A stretch of 64,000 nt of DNA from Methylomonas sp. (GTDB lineage Bacteria; Pseudomonadota; Gammaproteobacteria; Methylococcales; Methylomonadaceae), in the NCBI GenBank assembly GCA_002929135.1, contig PESC01000032.1, positions 1 through 64,000 of the forward strand, read 5' to 3'. Below, piece by piece: positions 19,270 through 29,009 of the stretch. Below the pieces are notes generated by a model. It ran no database searches. It had not been told where the DNA came from and saw only the letters and a program-made list of their open reading frames with translations. Every line of letters starts with the position of its first letter. Position 1 is the first letter of the stretch. Both the position numbers and the translations under genes were made by a program.

Positions 19270-19543
19270 CGTTCCCCCTTTTTTTTATTTTGGACGCATG
19301 ACCGGCGTTCGCCATCCCTGATGGCTTGTTGTCGTGTCGTCTTGGTATCGAATCCGGGTGCATCCTGGCGGTGCATGATAGCGTGTGTCGCGGCTTCACG
19401 CGATGACAGCGAGGAGGGCTTGAAGATGGGGAACGTTGATTTTGGCGCTTCTCGGCCAGCATGACGACCGGGACGTTGCTGCTTGGTCGTGCGCGGTTCT
19501 GGTCAGGTCATGACAGAATCCGCACGATCTTTATGGGGGTGTG

Positions 19544-19906
19544 TCATTTTTTTGCTTCGGTGGCCATCTGGCGGTGGAATTCGGCCATTTTGCGACTGTC
19601 TCCGATCGCTTTTTCCAGATCGCTCACCATATCGCTTCCCCTGGCCTTCAAATCATGGATGCGTTTGCCGTATTTCCACGGCGTGGCCTGATAGGCATCC
19701 AGCATTTCCCGCTCTTCCTGGGCGTCGGTCTCCAGGGTTTTGGCGATGTCTTCGTAATGTTCGGCCAAGCGCAGATGTTGATCACACGATACCGCATTCC
19801 GTACCGCGCTTCCCCACTGGTGGGGCGCAGTGACCGTTGGCTGTGAGGCACAAGCACTCAATGCGACGGCAACAGCACAGGCCGCCAGCGTTTTGTTCAG
19901 TTTCAT
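19544..19906 (-). CDS. Small predicted lipoprotein
   Basis: The 120-residue protein starts MKLNKTLAACAVAVALSAC. The lipobox LSAC puts the lipidated Cys at 19. The mature part is mostly helical and charged (LAEHYEDIAKTLETDAQEER, SDLEKAIGDSRKMAEFHRQM), suggesting a coiled coil. No family was recognised. The 274 bases between it and the zeta-like gene (19270-19543) show no convincing gene. Confidence 0.75.
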   Translation of the reverse strand: MKLNKTLAACAVAVALSACASQPTVTAPHQWGSAVRNAVSCDQHLRLAEHYEDIAKTLETDAQEEREMLDAYQATPWKYGKRIHDLKARGSDMVSDLEKAIGDSRKMAEFHRQMATEAKK

Positions 19907-20043
19907 CGATGTTTTCCTGTAAAAGGGTTGAGGGATTTCATTCGTGTTGGACTATTCAACATTACGAGCACATCGATATTGACGTGTATCAACAGAATGG
20001 TAGGCGAGATGCGGTTTTTAGGCTGGGTATCGGCCTGATGGCA

Positions 20044-20514
20044 TCATGTATAGCGCCAATCGTCAAAACAGGCGGCCTGGCCACAATAAAGCCCGTTCGC
20101 ATCGTAGACATTCCAGATGACAGCATGGTTAATGACGAACCGGCGTCCCGATTTGGAAATTCGCACACCCGAGTAATGCTCGACATAACCTGCCGTTGCA
20201 ACCGTTTTAAGCAAATGGTCGCGCTGGCTGCGTTCCAAGGGTTCGGCGGAAAAGCGTGATGGCAATGCAATCAGTTCGGGCCAGGACAGCTCGAACAGTT
20301 TCAGGGCGGTGCGATTGGCGTAGTTGAACAGCGGGTCGGTAGCGGTATCGTGTGACAACACGGCAAAGTCGGCCTCGAATACGGCTTGTGCCAGGGTTTC
20401 GCCGTCGTCATGGGGTATCAGCGGGCGATGCAGCAAACGCTGATAACTGTCGCACACGCTCTGGATGTGGTGGTGGTGATAACGGTTGGCTGGGGCGGGT
20501 GGCGGGTTGTTCAT
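20044..20514 (-). CDS. MEKHLA domain protein (PAS-related)
   Basis: This 156-residue protein matches the MEKHLA domain, a PAS-like module. The central block FNYANRTALKLFELSWPELI and LPSRFSAEPLERSQRDHLL are typical, as is the late segment YSGVRISKSGRRFVINHAVIWN. An odd HHHH run occurs near the N-terminus. It lies 51 bases downstream of the GGDEF gene on the same strand, so the two may share a transcript. Its ligand and partner are unknown. Confidence 0.8.
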   Translation of the reverse strand: MNNPPPAPANRYHHHHIQSVCDSYQRLLHRPLIPHDDGETLAQAVFEADFAVLSHDTATDPLFNYANRTALKLFELSWPELIALPSRFSAEPLERSQRDHLLKTVATAGYVEHYSGVRISKSGRRFVINHAVIWNVYDANGLYCGQAACFDDWRYT

Positions 20515-20565
20515 GGCGATAACGATTCTGACGCAGGGGGGCTGCTGTCAAATAAACCCAAGATG

Positions 20566-21870
20566 TCAGGTTTCGCCGCAAGTATCGGAAAACACGACGA
20601 TCCGGTCGCGTCCGCCGGTCTTGGCGGCATACAAGGCGTTGTCGGCTTTTTCGAACAAGGCTTCCAGTGATGGTAGTTCGTGGCCGGGGTAGCCGGACAT
20701 GCCGACACTGACCGTCAGGGCAAGACCGGCCAATCTGCGCTGTTTGAGGTGGCTCAGGGCTTTTTCGATCACGTTGAACGCATGATGGACATCGCACTGA
20801 TGCAGATAAACCACGAATTCCTCGCCGCCCCAGCGAAACACGTAATCGCCTTGGCGAAAGTAATCGCGCAGCCAGAGGCCGAGTTCGGCCAGAACCCGGT
20901 CGCCCTGTATGTGGCCGTGTTCGTCGTTGATTTTCTTGAAATGGTCGATGTCGATGATGGCCAGGCTGACCGGCATCTGGCTGCGCCTGGCGTTATCCAG
21001 CGCTTTGGGTAGCAGGCGGTTGAAGGCGTTGCGATTGTAGAGCTGGGTTACGGGGTCGATCAGTGCGATTTCTTTCAGTACCTCGCGCTCACTGTTGAGT
21101 TGTTTGATGCTGCGGTCGGCTTTGATGAGGTTAGCCACCCGAAACAGCAGTTCCTCCGGATTGACCGGTTTGGCCAGGTAGTCGTTGGCACCGATATTCA
21201 AAAGCTCCATGCGGCGGGAGGCGTCGTCATAAGCCGTCATAACGAAAATCGGCGTGGTCGATTGTGCGCCAGGCAGACGACGTATCGCGCGAATCAGGTT
21301 GAGGCCGCTCATTTTGCCCGCCAGTACGACATCGGTGATGATGCCGTCGTAATCGTTGTTGCTCAGCGCCTGCAATGCCGATTCGCCATCGCTGAAGCTG
21401 TCGACGTAATAACCTTGGGCCGACAGCAGGCTTTGCAGCCACAGCCGTTGCGACTGGGTATCCTCCACCAGCATCACCTTGGCCGCCATGGTTTGTTTGC
21501 ATTGTTCGGCAAAGCGGGCGATGTATATCTGGAACGAGGCAAATTCGCTCTTGTTGTAGATGTCGGTGGCGCCGGCCAGCAGGGCGGCCCTGAGCGTGTC
21601 TTCGTTATCTTCGGCGGTGAACAGGATGATTCTGACGTTTTTCAGCGTCGGCATGCCGCGCATGTAATGGCACAGCACCTCGCCGGACATGTCGGGTAAA
21701 TGATAGGCAATGCAGACCAGTTCGAAACTTTCGGTCTTGCAGGCGGCCAGCGCCTGTTTGCCGTTGTCACAGCACACCGTCGCGAAACCCTGGCTGGCCA
21801 TCAGTTCCGACAGCAGGTTGCGAAACACCCGGGAGCTTTCGACGATCAATACGCTTGGATTGGATGGCAT
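20566..21870 (-). CDS. PleD-like REC-REC-GGDEF diguanylate cyclase
   Basis: The 434-residue protein has two receiver domains followed by GGDEF. The first receiver (~1-115) looks degenerate: its acidic pair reads VESS and the phosphoacceptor position falls in CIAYHLPDMSG, with no Asp. The second (~125-240) keeps VEDTQSQ, ITDVVLAG and the Lys in YLAKPVN. The cyclase domain has WGGEEFVVY (the active GGEEF form) and IDIDHFKKINDEHGH. ATG 21870 (MPSNPSVLIVE) is preferred to the TTG at 21888. It begins 23 bases after the kdsB stop, so it may be transcribed with the lipid A operon. Confidence 0.88.
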   Translation of the reverse strand: MPSNPSVLIVESSRVFRNLLSELMASQGFATVCCDNGKQALAACKTESFELVCIAYHLPDMSGEVLCHYMRGMPTLKNVRIILFTAEDNEDTLRAALLAGATDIYNKSEFASFQIYIARFAEQCKQTMAAKVMLVEDTQSQRLWLQSLLSAQGYYVDSFSDGESALQALSNNDYDGIITDVVLAGKMSGLNLIRAIRRLPGAQSTTPIFVMTAYDDASRRMELLNIGANDYLAKPVNPEELLFRVANLIKADRSIKQLNSEREVLKEIALIDPVTQLYNRNAFNRLLPKALDNARRSQMPVSLAIIDIDHFKKINDEHGHIQGDRVLAELGLWLRDYFRQGDYVFRWGGEEFVVYLHQCDVHHAFNVIEKALSHLKQRRLAGLALTVSVGMSGYPGHELPSLEALFEKADNALYAAKTGGRDRIVVFSDTCGET

Positions 21871-21892
21871 GAGGCGACTGATGAGCAAAGGC

Positions 21893-22660
21893 TTAACGCG
21901 CCTGCAAGCGTTCGCTTACCCGGCGATAGTCGTCTGCGGTATCGACACCGGCTTCGGGGGTTCTGTCGACCACGACGATCCGTATCCTGGCACCGTGCCA
22001 AAGAATGCGCAATTGTTCCAGCGACTCGATGCTTTCCAGCGGTGAGGCACCCCAGGCGCAATAGCGCTTGAGGAAATCTACGGTGTAGGCATACATGCCG
22101 ATGTGTCTGAGGTAGGGCATCTCGTCGGTCAATGCCGTTTTTGTATCAGGGAAGAGCGCCCGGTTCCACGGAATGGGCGCTCGGCTGAAGTACAGGGCAT
22201 GGCCATCTTTGTCCACAACCACCTTGACCGCATTCGGGTTGAAGACGTCATCGGCATCGACGATGCGGGCAGCCAGGGTGGCGATGCCAGCCTGGTTTTG
22301 GCTTGCCAATGCCTCGGCCACCTGACGAATATAGGCGGGCGGAATCAGCGGTTCGTCGCTTTGCAGATTGACCACGATGTCGTCCGCCTGCCAGCCCAAT
22401 AGGCGGGCCACTTCCTCGATGCGTTCGGTGCCGGACTGATGGTCGGGCGAGGTCATCACCGCCTGCAAGCCCAGGGCGGAAACCGTATCGACGATGCGTT
22501 GATCGTCGGTTGCCACCACCACCTGTTCGGCCTTGGCCTCCAGCGCGCGCTGACAAACGTGAGCGATCATCGGTTTGCCGACGATGTCGAGCAAGGGCTT
22601 GCCCGGTAGGCGCGTCGAGCCATGACGCGCTGGTATCACCACTTTGAATGCGAGACTCAT
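21893..22660 (-). CDS. kdsB: 3-deoxy-manno-octulosonate cytidylyltransferase
   Basis: KdsB activates KDO as CMP-KDO for lipopolysaccharide assembly in the cytoplasm. The 255-residue product has the nucleotide-binding start [17 protein letters not shown] and conserved [20 protein letters not shown] and [14 protein letters not shown]. It overlaps ycaR by 4 bases (ATGA-type) and is the last core gene of exbB-exbD-lpxK-ycaR-kdsB. Confidence 0.97.
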   Translation of the reverse strand: MSLAFKVVIPARHGSTRLPGKPLLDIVGKPMIAHVCQRALEAKAEQVVVATDDQRIVDTVSALGLQAVMTSPDHQSGTERIEEVARLLGWQADDIVVNLQSDEPLIPPAYIRQVAEALASQNQAGIATLAARIVDADDVFNPNAVKVVVDKDGHALYFSRAPIPWNRALFPDTKTALTDEMPYLRHIGMYAYTVDFLKRYCAWGASPLESIESLEQLRILWHGARIRIVVVDRTPEAGVDTADDYRRVSERLQAR

Positions 22661-22848
22661 TGGCGCAAGGCTTCGGCTTCGTCGAAACTCAGTTCACGCG
22701 CCTCATCTTCCAGCATGACCGGGATGCCGTCACGAACAGGAAACGCCAGGTTGCAGGGCTTGCAAATCAGCTCCTGCTGGTCTTTGTCATAAATCAGCGT
22801 GCTCTTGCAGATCGGGCAGGCCAGGATGTCGAGCAGTTTTTTATCCAT
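22657..22848 (-). CDS. ycaR: Trm112/YcaR family protein
   Basis: The 63-residue protein carries the zinc-finger-like [12 protein letters not shown] and [18 protein letters not shown] typical of YcaR/UPF0434. It sits between lpxK and kdsB, its usual place in gammaproteobacteria, and overlaps both neighbours by a few bases. Its function is not firmly established; the fold resembles the Trm112 methyltransferase activator. Confidence 0.93.
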   Translation of the reverse strand: MDKKLLDILACPICKSTLIYDKDQQELICKPCNLAFPVRDGIPVMLEDEARELSFDEAEALRQ

Positions 22849-23842
22849 GAGTTCGGGTCTTGAGCAGGTTCAGTAAGGAGGGAAAAAAGCCGTCATCGAC
22901 GCGAGCATCGATCGGCAGAAACCAATGATGAGGCTGGGCGAAGGCGCGGCATTTGACGGCATCTTTTTCGGTCATGATGAGTGGCAGACCGTCATTGAAA
23001 GCCATGTCACCGGCAGTAAAACCATGATGATCGGCAAAGGCCTTGGTGTCGCAATCAAGGCCCGCCGCCGCCAGGTGATCGAAGAAGCGCCCAGGGTTGC
23101 CGATACCGGCAATCGCGCGGCAACGAGTGCCTTTCATGGCCGCCAGTGGCTTGCGCTCGCCGGAAACCAGGTTGACCAAGGTATCGCCGACGCAGCGCAT
23201 GGCAATTTCGCCGTCGTTCAGTTCACCGTCGTTGACGACGACGAAATCGACGCTGCGCAAGCGTTCGGGTGGTTCGCGCAGCGGGCCGACCGGCAGGCAA
23301 TACCCATTGCCGAAGCGGCGTTTGCCATCGATGACGACGATTTCGATGTCGCGGGCCAGGGCAAGATGCTGTAAACCGTCATCGCAGACGATGACGTTGC
23401 AGCCATGCTGTTCGATCAACAATCGGCCAGCCGCCGGACGATCCGGGCAAACGGCCACCGGACAAGCGCTGCGCCGCGCCAGCACCACGGCTTCGTCGCC
23501 GACCAAGGCAGGATCGGCGTCGGCATCGACCGCTACCGGCGCGGTGTCATCGGACGAGCCGCCGTAACCGCGCGCAATGATGCCGGGCCGGTAGCCCTGG
23601 GCCAGCAGATACTCGGCGATGGCTATCGTCAACGGTGTTTTGCCGGTGCCGCCGACAGTCAGGTTGCCGACGATGATGACCGGCGCCGACAGTTTGTGGG
23701 TTTTGCGCAGCCCCAGACGATAGGCAAAACGACGAACGCGCAGCGCATCGACATACAACATGGCCAGCGGCGTGAACCAGGGTGTAACGTACATCTCCTG
23801 ATACCAGGCATCTTCAAACCAGCGACTAACGGTTTTTTTCAT
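22841..23842 (-). CDS. lpxK: Tetraacyldisaccharide 4'-kinase
   Basis: LpxK phosphorylates the lipid A disaccharide at the inner membrane to give lipid IVA. The 333-residue protein has an N-terminal membrane-associated helix ([20 protein letters not shown]), the P-loop [13 protein letters not shown] (~58-70) and IIARGYGG. It overlaps exbD by 4 bases and ycaR by 8, so the operon is translationally coupled. Confidence 0.97.
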   Translation of the reverse strand: MKKTVSRWFEDAWYQEMYVTPWFTPLAMLYVDALRVRRFAYRLGLRKTHKLSAPVIIVGNLTVGGTGKTPLTIAIAEYLLAQGYRPGIIARGYGGSSDDTAPVAVDADADPALVGDEAVVLARRSACPVAVCPDRPAAGRLLIEQHGCNVIVCDDGLQHLALARDIEIVVIDGKRRFGNGYCLPVGPLREPPERLRSVDFVVVNDGELNDGEIAMRCVGDTLVNLVSGERKPLAAMKGTRCRAIAGIGNPGRFFDHLAAAGLDCDTKAFADHHGFTAGDMAFNDGLPLIMTEKDAVKCRAFAQPHHWFLPIDARVDDGFFPSLLNLLKTRTHG

Positions 23843-24273
23843 GGTTGCTCCGGTGGATTGATGGCAAACGTGGCATGGGTGAAGCCCACCTGACGCGCTG
23901 CATCCAGAGCTGTCACCACCGCCTGATGCGGGGTTTTACCGTCGGCGTTGATGATGAACGGCAACTGGCGCTTATCGGCGGCAATGGCCGACAACGCGGC
24001 TTTCAAGCCTTCCAGGGTTTGATCCTCGATGCGACGGGCTTTGTCATGATCGCTGGCCAGCGCGTACTCGCCTTTGGCATCGATGAACAGATTGATGACC
24101 TGGTTGGCCTGGCTGACATCCTTGCCTTCGGCTTGCGGCAAGTTGATCTTCAGATCGGTGTGATGCCTGAAGGTAGTGGCTATCATAAAAAACAACAGCA
24201 GCACCAGTAACACGTCTATCATCGGAATCAGGCCGATTTCGACTGCTGACCGGCGTTTGCGACGAAAGTCCAT
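23839..24273 (-). CDS. exbD: ExbD/TolR-type biopolymer transport protein
   Basis: The 144-residue protein has a single N-terminal membrane helix, IGLIPMIDVLLVLLLFFMIA, with the functional Asp in MIDVL, and a periplasmic domain. It forms a proton-driven channel with the adjacent ExbB-like protein. Its position before lpxK is conserved in gammaproteobacteria, where the pair's substrate is not clearly TonB-linked. It is distinct from the tolQR pair at 60-61 kb. Confidence 0.92.
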   Translation of the reverse strand: MDFRRKRRSAVEIGLIPMIDVLLVLLLFFMIATTFRHHTDLKINLPQAEGKDVSQANQVINLFIDAKGEYALASDHDKARRIEDQTLEGLKAALSAIAADKRQLPFIINADGKTPHQAVVTALDAARQVGFTHATFAINPPEQP

Positions 24274-24887
24274 CAGTCGGCCTCGCGGTTGCCCTGCATG
24301 ATGTCGATCAGTCTGAGCGCCTCTTCTTCCAGGCGCAGCACGTGCTCATCGACCAAACGCTCGAAGTGACGATGAAAAAACAGACTGGGTATCGCCACCG
24401 CCAGACCGGAAGCGGTACAGATCAATGCTTCGGAAATACCGGCGCTCAACAGGGTGGCATCGCCCATGCCGCCAACGGCGATGTCGGAAAACACGCGGAT
24501 GATGCCGCCCACCGTGCCCAGAAGCCCTAGTAAAGGCGTGATCGCCGCAATACTGCCCAAGGCCGTCAGATAACGCTCCAGTTCGTGCGCAACTTGGCGA
24601 CCGACTTCCTCGATGCTGGTTTTCATGATCTCGCGGCCATGCCTGCGGTTGCTGAGACCGGCCGCCAGAATTCGACCCAGCGGCGAACTCAATTTGATGC
24701 GGCGAACGGCGGTGTCATCGAGCTTGCCGTCGCGGTGCAGTTGCCAGATATAGGCCACGAGTTCGGCCGGAATGATGCGTTTGCGCTGCAACGACCACAA
24801 ACGCTCACCAATGATGGCCATGGCGACAATGGAGCACAAAATGATGGGGATCATCATCCAGCCGCCGTCTTTGACGATTTCAAACAC
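24273..24887 (-). CDS. exbB: ExbB/TolQ/MotA-family proton channel
   Basis: The 204-residue protein has three predicted membrane segments: an N-terminal MIPIILCSIVAMAIIGERLW and two in the conserved region ITPLLGLLGTVGGIIRVF ... EALICTASGLAVAIPSLFF. It is the first gene of the exbB-exbD-lpxK-ycaR-kdsB operon and shares one base with exbD. It is likely a partner of ExbD in proton-motive-force-driven energy transfer at the inner membrane. Confidence 0.93.
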   Translation of the reverse strand: MFEIVKDGGWMMIPIILCSIVAMAIIGERLWSLQRKRIIPAELVAYIWQLHRDGKLDDTAVRRIKLSSPLGRILAAGLSNRRHGREIMKTSIEEVGRQVAHELERYLTALGSIAAITPLLGLLGTVGGIIRVFSDIAVGGMGDATLLSAGISEALICTASGLAVAIPSLFFHRHFERLVDEHVLRLEEEALRLIDIMQGNREAD

Positions 24888-24933
24888 CTTGCTTTAGTCC
24901 TCGTTGTTGATGAGTTGGTTGGGGATTTGGTAA

Positions 24934-25016
24934 CAACTATTCAGCGTCCAGTCGCCTACTTGTGTTTCCACGCTCTGCGTGATGGAAGCGTTCGTTACGC
25001 AGAGCGTGAGAACGAG
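24934..25016 (-). repeat. Dispersed composite intergenic repeat, copy 2
   Basis: On the minus strand this region reads an inverted repeat (ACGCTCTGCGT at 24970-24980 with ACGCAGAGCGT at 24997-25007), then GGCGACTGGACGCTGAATAG continuing into TTG (24934-24956). The last part matches 250-272 with one mismatch. The inverted-repeat part matches 12806-12841. Confidence 0.7.
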
Positions 25017-25062
25017 AATAAGTTTGATCGCCCGCTGTTTTTCCTGTTTTTTGCTTTTACCC

Positions 25063-25115
25063 CTTTCGCCCTCAGGGAGAGGGGCCGGGGATGAGGGGGC
25101 GAAGCGGGTTGGAGT
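25063..25115. repeat. CCCTCAGGGAGAGGGG-type intergenic repeat
   Basis: 'ccctcagggagaggggccgg' followed by 'gatgagggggcgaagcgggttggagtgag' closely resembles 54188-54285. It is a GC-rich, self-complementary intergenic element with no coding potential. Confidence 0.55.
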
Positions 25116-25171
25116 GAGAGTTTGAGCCAGCAACTGCCGAATCCAGATTGCGCTGAACCGTTGCGCCGATT

Positions 25172-26326
25172 CTACCCCAGGGCCGCAGGTTTTTGCCGCG
25201 CCACGCCGACAAAAGCCACGATCAAGGCTAGGCCGCAAACCAGCGATGCCGCGACGAATACCAGGTTGCCGCCGAGTGCGTCCCACCAATAGCCGCTGAA
25301 ATAACTGCCCAATACACCGCCAACGCCGAAACTCAAACTGCTGTAAAGCGCCTGGCCCTTGCCCAGGTGGTGCTCGCCGAAATAACGATGCAGCAATTGC
25401 ATCGCCACTACGTGAGTAATGCCGAAACTGGCTGCATGCAATAGCTGGGCGAACACCAGTACCGGCAAATGCTCGGTGCCGTGGCCGATCAGCCACCAGC
25501 GCACACTGCTCAGCAGCAGGCTCAGCAATAGCAACGGCCTTAAACTCACCCGCTTCAACAAGCCGGACATGGCGATGAATACCCCGATTTCGGCCACCAC
25601 CCCCAGCGACCACAGCAGGCCGGTCAACGATGCCGGGTAGCCGTAGTACTGTAAATACACCGAATAAAACGTGTAATACGGGCCGTGTGCGACTTGCAAC
25701 AGCATATAAACCGTGAAAAACGCCAGCAATTCACCCAGAGGAGCCGACAGCTGTTGTGATTCACCGTCGTGATAGGCAATGCCACGGCGGGCATCCGGTG
25801 TGACCCAGGCCACCAGGGTATTGGCCAGCAACAAGCCGCCGATCAACCACGGCAAGCGCTCGATGGCGACAGTGTCGAGCAGGTGGCCGATACCCAGCAC
25901 TGCCGCGATGAATCCTATGGAGCCCCAAAGCCTGACACGGCTGTAGTGCTGAGGCCGCTCACGCAAGTGCAGCAGGGTTGCTGCCTCGAACAACGGCAGC
26001 GTCGCGTTCCAGAAAAAACTGAAACCCAGGGTGACTGCCATCACCCAGACATAATCGTGGCGTAGCTCAAAGCCGACGAAAACCAGCGCGGAAAACAGGG
26101 TGGTGATGCGGATCAAACCCAAGCTGCGCCCGGTTTTGTCGGCCAGCCAGCCCCACAGGTAGGGCGCGACGATTTTGGTGGCTATCATCGCTGCCGTCAG
26201 TTCGCCGATTTGTTCGGCAGCGAAGCCGACGGCCTGCAAATAGAGGCTCCAGAACGGCAGAAACGCGCCCAGCGTAGCGAAGTAGCAGAAATAAAATGTC
26301 GCCAGCCGCCCGTAAGGAACCGGCAT
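25172..26326 (-). CDS. MFS transporter, phenylpropionate-permease-like (HcaT-type)
   Basis: The 384-residue protein is highly hydrophobic, with about 12 predicted helices. It starts YFCYFATLGAFLPFWSLYLQ, typical of the MFS_1-like/HcaT group, and has the loop motif WGWLADKTGRSLGLIR after helix 2. The substrate cannot be inferred. It begins one base after the aroC stop, so prmB-aroC-MFS form a compact operon, a linkage also seen in pseudomonads. Confidence 0.87.
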   Translation of the reverse strand: MPVPYGRLATFYFCYFATLGAFLPFWSLYLQAVGFAAEQIGELTAAMIATKIVAPYLWGWLADKTGRSLGLIRITTLFSALVFVGFELRHDYVWVMAVTLGFSFFWNATLPLFEAATLLHLRERPQHYSRVRLWGSIGFIAAVLGIGHLLDTVAIERLPWLIGGLLLANTLVAWVTPDARRGIAYHDGESQQLSAPLGELLAFFTVYMLLQVAHGPYYTFYSVYLQYYGYPASLTGLLWSLGVVAEIGVFIAMSGLLKRVSLRPLLLLSLLLSSVRWWLIGHGTEHLPVLVFAQLLHAASFGITHVVAMQLLHRYFGEHHLGKGQALYSSLSFGVGGVLGSYFSGYWWDALGGNLVFVAASLVCGLALIVAFVGVARQKPAALG

Positions 26327-27415
26327 TCAACGCAGAACCGGCAAGCCGCAATCGACGCCCGCGTTTTGCGCACGATGGCGCAGCAGATGATCCATCAACA
26401 CCAGTGCCACCATGGCTTCGGCGATTGGTGTGGCGCGGATGCCGACGCAAGGGTCGTGGCGGCCTTCGGTGACCACTTCGACCGGTTCGCCGCGTACATC
26501 GATGCTGCGACCGGGCAGGCGCAAACTGGAGGTTGGTTTCAGGGCGATGCGGGCGATGATGTCCTGGCCGGTCGAGATGCCGCCGAGTATGCCGCCGGCA
26601 TGATTGCTCAGGAAGCCGGTGGGGGTGATTTCATCGCGGAACTGGCTGCCTTTGGTGGCGATGCAAGCGAAACCGTCGCCGATTTCCACACCTTTGACGG
26701 CGTTGATGCTCATCAAGGCGTGGGCCAGATCGGCATCGAGACGGTCGAATACCGGCTCGCCCAAACCGGGCAGCACGTTGCTGGCCACTACGTCGATTTG
26801 GGCGCCGATGGATTCGCCCTCCTTGCGCAAGGCATCCATGTAGGCGGCCATTTCATCGACTTTGTTGGCATCCGGGCAAAAGAACGGGTTGTTGTCGACG
26901 ACCGCCCAGTCGAACTGCTCGATGGCTATCGGTCCCAATTGCGACAGAAAACCGCGCACCAGAATGTCGTGGCGCTCGAACAGGTATTTTTTGGCAATGG
27001 CCCCTGCGGCTACCCGCATCGCGGTTTCCCGCGCCGATGAACGGCCACCGCCGCGATAATCGCGGATGCCGTATTTGTGGTGGTAGCTGTAATCGGCATG
27101 GCCGGGCCGGAAGCGTTCGGCAATCTTGCCGTAATCCTTCGAGCGCTGATCGGTGTTCTCGATCAGCAGACCGATGGGTGTGCCGGTGGTTTTGCCTTCG
27201 AACACCCCCGACAGTATCCGTACCTGATCGGCTTCGCGACGCTGCGTGGTATGGCGCGAGGTGCCAGGCTTGCGGCGGTCGAGGTCGATTTGCAAATCGG
27301 CTTCCGACAAGGCCAGGCCTGGCGGACAGCCATCGACGATGGCGCCCAGCGCCGGGCCATGGCTTTCGCCGAAGGTGGTGACGGTGAACAGTTTTCCGAA
27401 GCTATTGCCAGACAT
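26327..27415 (-). CDS. aroC: Chorismate synthase
   Basis: AroC performs the final shikimate-pathway step with reduced FMN. The 362-residue protein begins [20 protein letters not shown], containing the first signature. It also has [20 protein letters not shown] and [16 protein letters not shown], and [13 protein letters not shown]. It lies two bases after prmB. Confidence 0.98.
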   Translation of the reverse strand: MSGNSFGKLFTVTTFGESHGPALGAIVDGCPPGLALSEADLQIDLDRRKPGTSRHTTQRREADQVRILSGVFEGKTTGTPIGLLIENTDQRSKDYGKIAERFRPGHADYSYHHKYGIRDYRGGGRSSARETAMRVAAGAIAKKYLFERHDILVRGFLSQLGPIAIEQFDWAVVDNNPFFCPDANKVDEMAAYMDALRKEGESIGAQIDVVASNVLPGLGEPVFDRLDADLAHALMSINAVKGVEIGDGFACIATKGSQFRDEITPTGFLSNHAGGILGGISTGQDIIARIALKPTSSLRLPGRSIDVRGEPVEVVTEGRHDPCVGIRATPIAEAMVALVLMDHLLRHRAQNAGVDCGLPVLR

Positions 27416-27417
27416 GG

Positions 27418-28356
27418 TTACAGGGCACTTTTGAACAAGGTGTGATACGCCGCGACTTGTTGCGCGGTCAGCAGGAACACGCCGTCGCCGCCGCGTTCGA
27501 ATTCCAGCCAGTGAAATGGCACTTGCGGGAAGGTATCCTGCAAGGTTTGCGCACTGCTGCCGACTTCAACCACCAGTATGCCTTGCTCGGACAAATAGCG
27601 GCTGGCATCGGCCAGCATGCGCAGTACCAAATCCAGGCCATTGTCACCGCCCTTGAAACCCATGGCGGGTTCGGCATGAAATTCCGCTGGCAAAGCCTGC
27701 CATTCTGCGCTGCTGACATACGGCGGATTGCTGACGATGATGTCGTAAGACTTTTCCGGCAGGTCATCGAACAGATCGGAGCGATGCAGTTCGACCTGCT
27801 CCGCCAGGTCGTGTTTGTCGATATTGATGGCGGCAACGGCAAGCGCATCGTCGGACAATTCCACTGCATCAATGTGTGCTTCGGGAAAGGCATAAGCGCA
27901 GGCAATGGCGATGCAGCCGCTGCCGCTGCACAAATCCAGGATATGGATGACATCGGATTCGTCGATCCATGGTTCGAAACGTTGGTCTATCAGCTCGGCG
28001 ATCGGCGAGCGCGGCACCAGTACCCGCTCGTCGACATAAAACGCCAAACCGGCGAACAAGGCCTCGTGGGTCAGATAGGCCGACGGCAGGCGTTCGACGA
28101 TGCGGCGCTCGATCAGCTCGATGACGGCCTCGCGCTCGGCTAGGGTCAGTACGCTGCCGAGGTAGGCATCGGCCAGATCGTAGGGTTGGTGTACGGTATG
28201 CAGCACGATGGCAGCCGCCTCATCCAGTGCCGTGGCCGTGCCGTGGCCGAGAAACACGCCCTGCTCGGTGAAGCGGCTGGCGCCCCAGCGTATGTAATCC
28301 CGTATCGTCGTCAGGGTTGAGATAAGGTCAGGCGCTGCTATAGTCATGAACGTCAT
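27418..28356 (-). CDS. prmB: Ribosomal protein uL3 N5-glutamine methyltransferase
   Basis: PrmB methylates a glutamine on ribosomal protein L3. The 312-residue product has the SAM-binding motif [16 protein letters not shown], the catalytic NPPYV and the PrmB-type N-terminal domain ([22 protein letters not shown]). ATG 28356 and ATG 28347 are both possible starts. It leads the prmB-aroC-MFS operon. Confidence 0.95.
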   Translation of the reverse strand: MTFMTIAAPDLISTLTTIRDYIRWGASRFTEQGVFLGHGTATALDEAAAIVLHTVHQPYDLADAYLGSVLTLAEREAVIELIERRIVERLPSAYLTHEALFAGLAFYVDERVLVPRSPIAELIDQRFEPWIDESDVIHILDLCSGSGCIAIACAYAFPEAHIDAVELSDDALAVAAINIDKHDLAEQVELHRSDLFDDLPEKSYDIIVSNPPYVSSAEWQALPAEFHAEPAMGFKGGDNGLDLVLRMLADASRYLSEQGILVVEVGSSAQTLQDTFPQVPFHWLEFERGGDGVFLLTAQQVAAYHTLFKSAL

Positions 28357-28458
28357 CCGTCAAAATGGCGGGCGATTTTAAACCAAAGCGTGCTAGCTTG
28401 CCCGATATAGTGTTGGACGCTATTTCCATGAATGAGGCTTGCGTGTATTGTGCGGCTG

Positions 28459-28698
28459 ATGAGTCCAACAGTTTTCCGCGAAGCAGGTTTCCGATTTTAC
28501 TTTTTCTCTCGGGAAGAGCCGAGAATGCATGTCCATGTTCAAGGGCAAAACGGTGAAGCCAAGTACTGGCTTGAGCCTAAAATTGAGCTTGCTCAATCTG
28601 TGGGTCTTTCCCAGCGTGAAATCAATGAAGCACTTCGTCTTGTACAGGAACATGAATATGACATCCGCAGCGCTTGGCACAAGCATTTCCCCGGTTGA
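28459..28698 (+). CDS. DUF4160 family protein
   Basis: The 79-residue protein starts at ATG 28459 with MSPTVFREAGFRFYFFSREE and has the DUF4160 hallmark RMHVHVQGQNGEAKYWLEP. It overlaps a DUF2442 gene by 41 bases. This pairing is frequent in bacterial genomes and is suspected to be a toxin-antitoxin-like module; no biochemical role is established. Local base composition looks more AT-rich than in neighbouring genes. Confidence 0.88.
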   Translation: MSPTVFREAGFRFYFFSREEPRMHVHVQGQNGEAKYWLEPKIELAQSVGLSQREINEALRLVQEHEYDIRSAWHKHFPG

Positions 28699-28927
28699 GG
28701 TTACCAACATCTCTCAATATGGTTTGTGGCTGTTATTGGGGGATGAGGAGCTTTTCCTGCCATTTTCTGAATTCCCCTGGTTTCGGAATGCCTCGGTTGA
28801 AAATATCTTGCATGTCGAGCACCCATCCTCAAATCACCTGTATTGGCCCGAACTGGATATTGACCTGGACGTTGAGTCAATTCGTCATCCCGAAAAGTTT
28901 CCACTTGTAAGCCAGGTCAATGTTTAA
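28658..28927 (+). CDS. DUF2442 family protein
   Basis: The 89-residue protein matches DUF2442: VTNISQYGLWLLLGDEELFL, then FPWFRNASVENILHVEH and WPELDIDLDVESIRHPEKFP. ATG 28658 has AGGAA seven bases upstream (28646-28650); ATG 28652 is too close to it. It overlaps the DUF4160 gene, so the two are translationally coupled and likely partners. Confidence 0.88.
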   Translation: MTSAALGTSISPVEVTNISQYGLWLLLGDEELFLPFSEFPWFRNASVENILHVEHPSSNHLYWPELDIDLDVESIRHPEKFPLVSQVNV

Positions 28928-29009
28928 TCCATCGGTAAAGGGGGCGCCGACTCAAGGCTGTTTCGAGGGGGCATCAGTAGTTAGAGTCGGATGCGTTCTG
29001 GTGTCGGCA

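Noticed and set aside
18563-19462. 299-aa minus-strand ORF extending past the zeta-like gene start
   Set aside because: Overlaps the 722-aa frame in another frame, is Arg/His/Ser-rich and has no domain.
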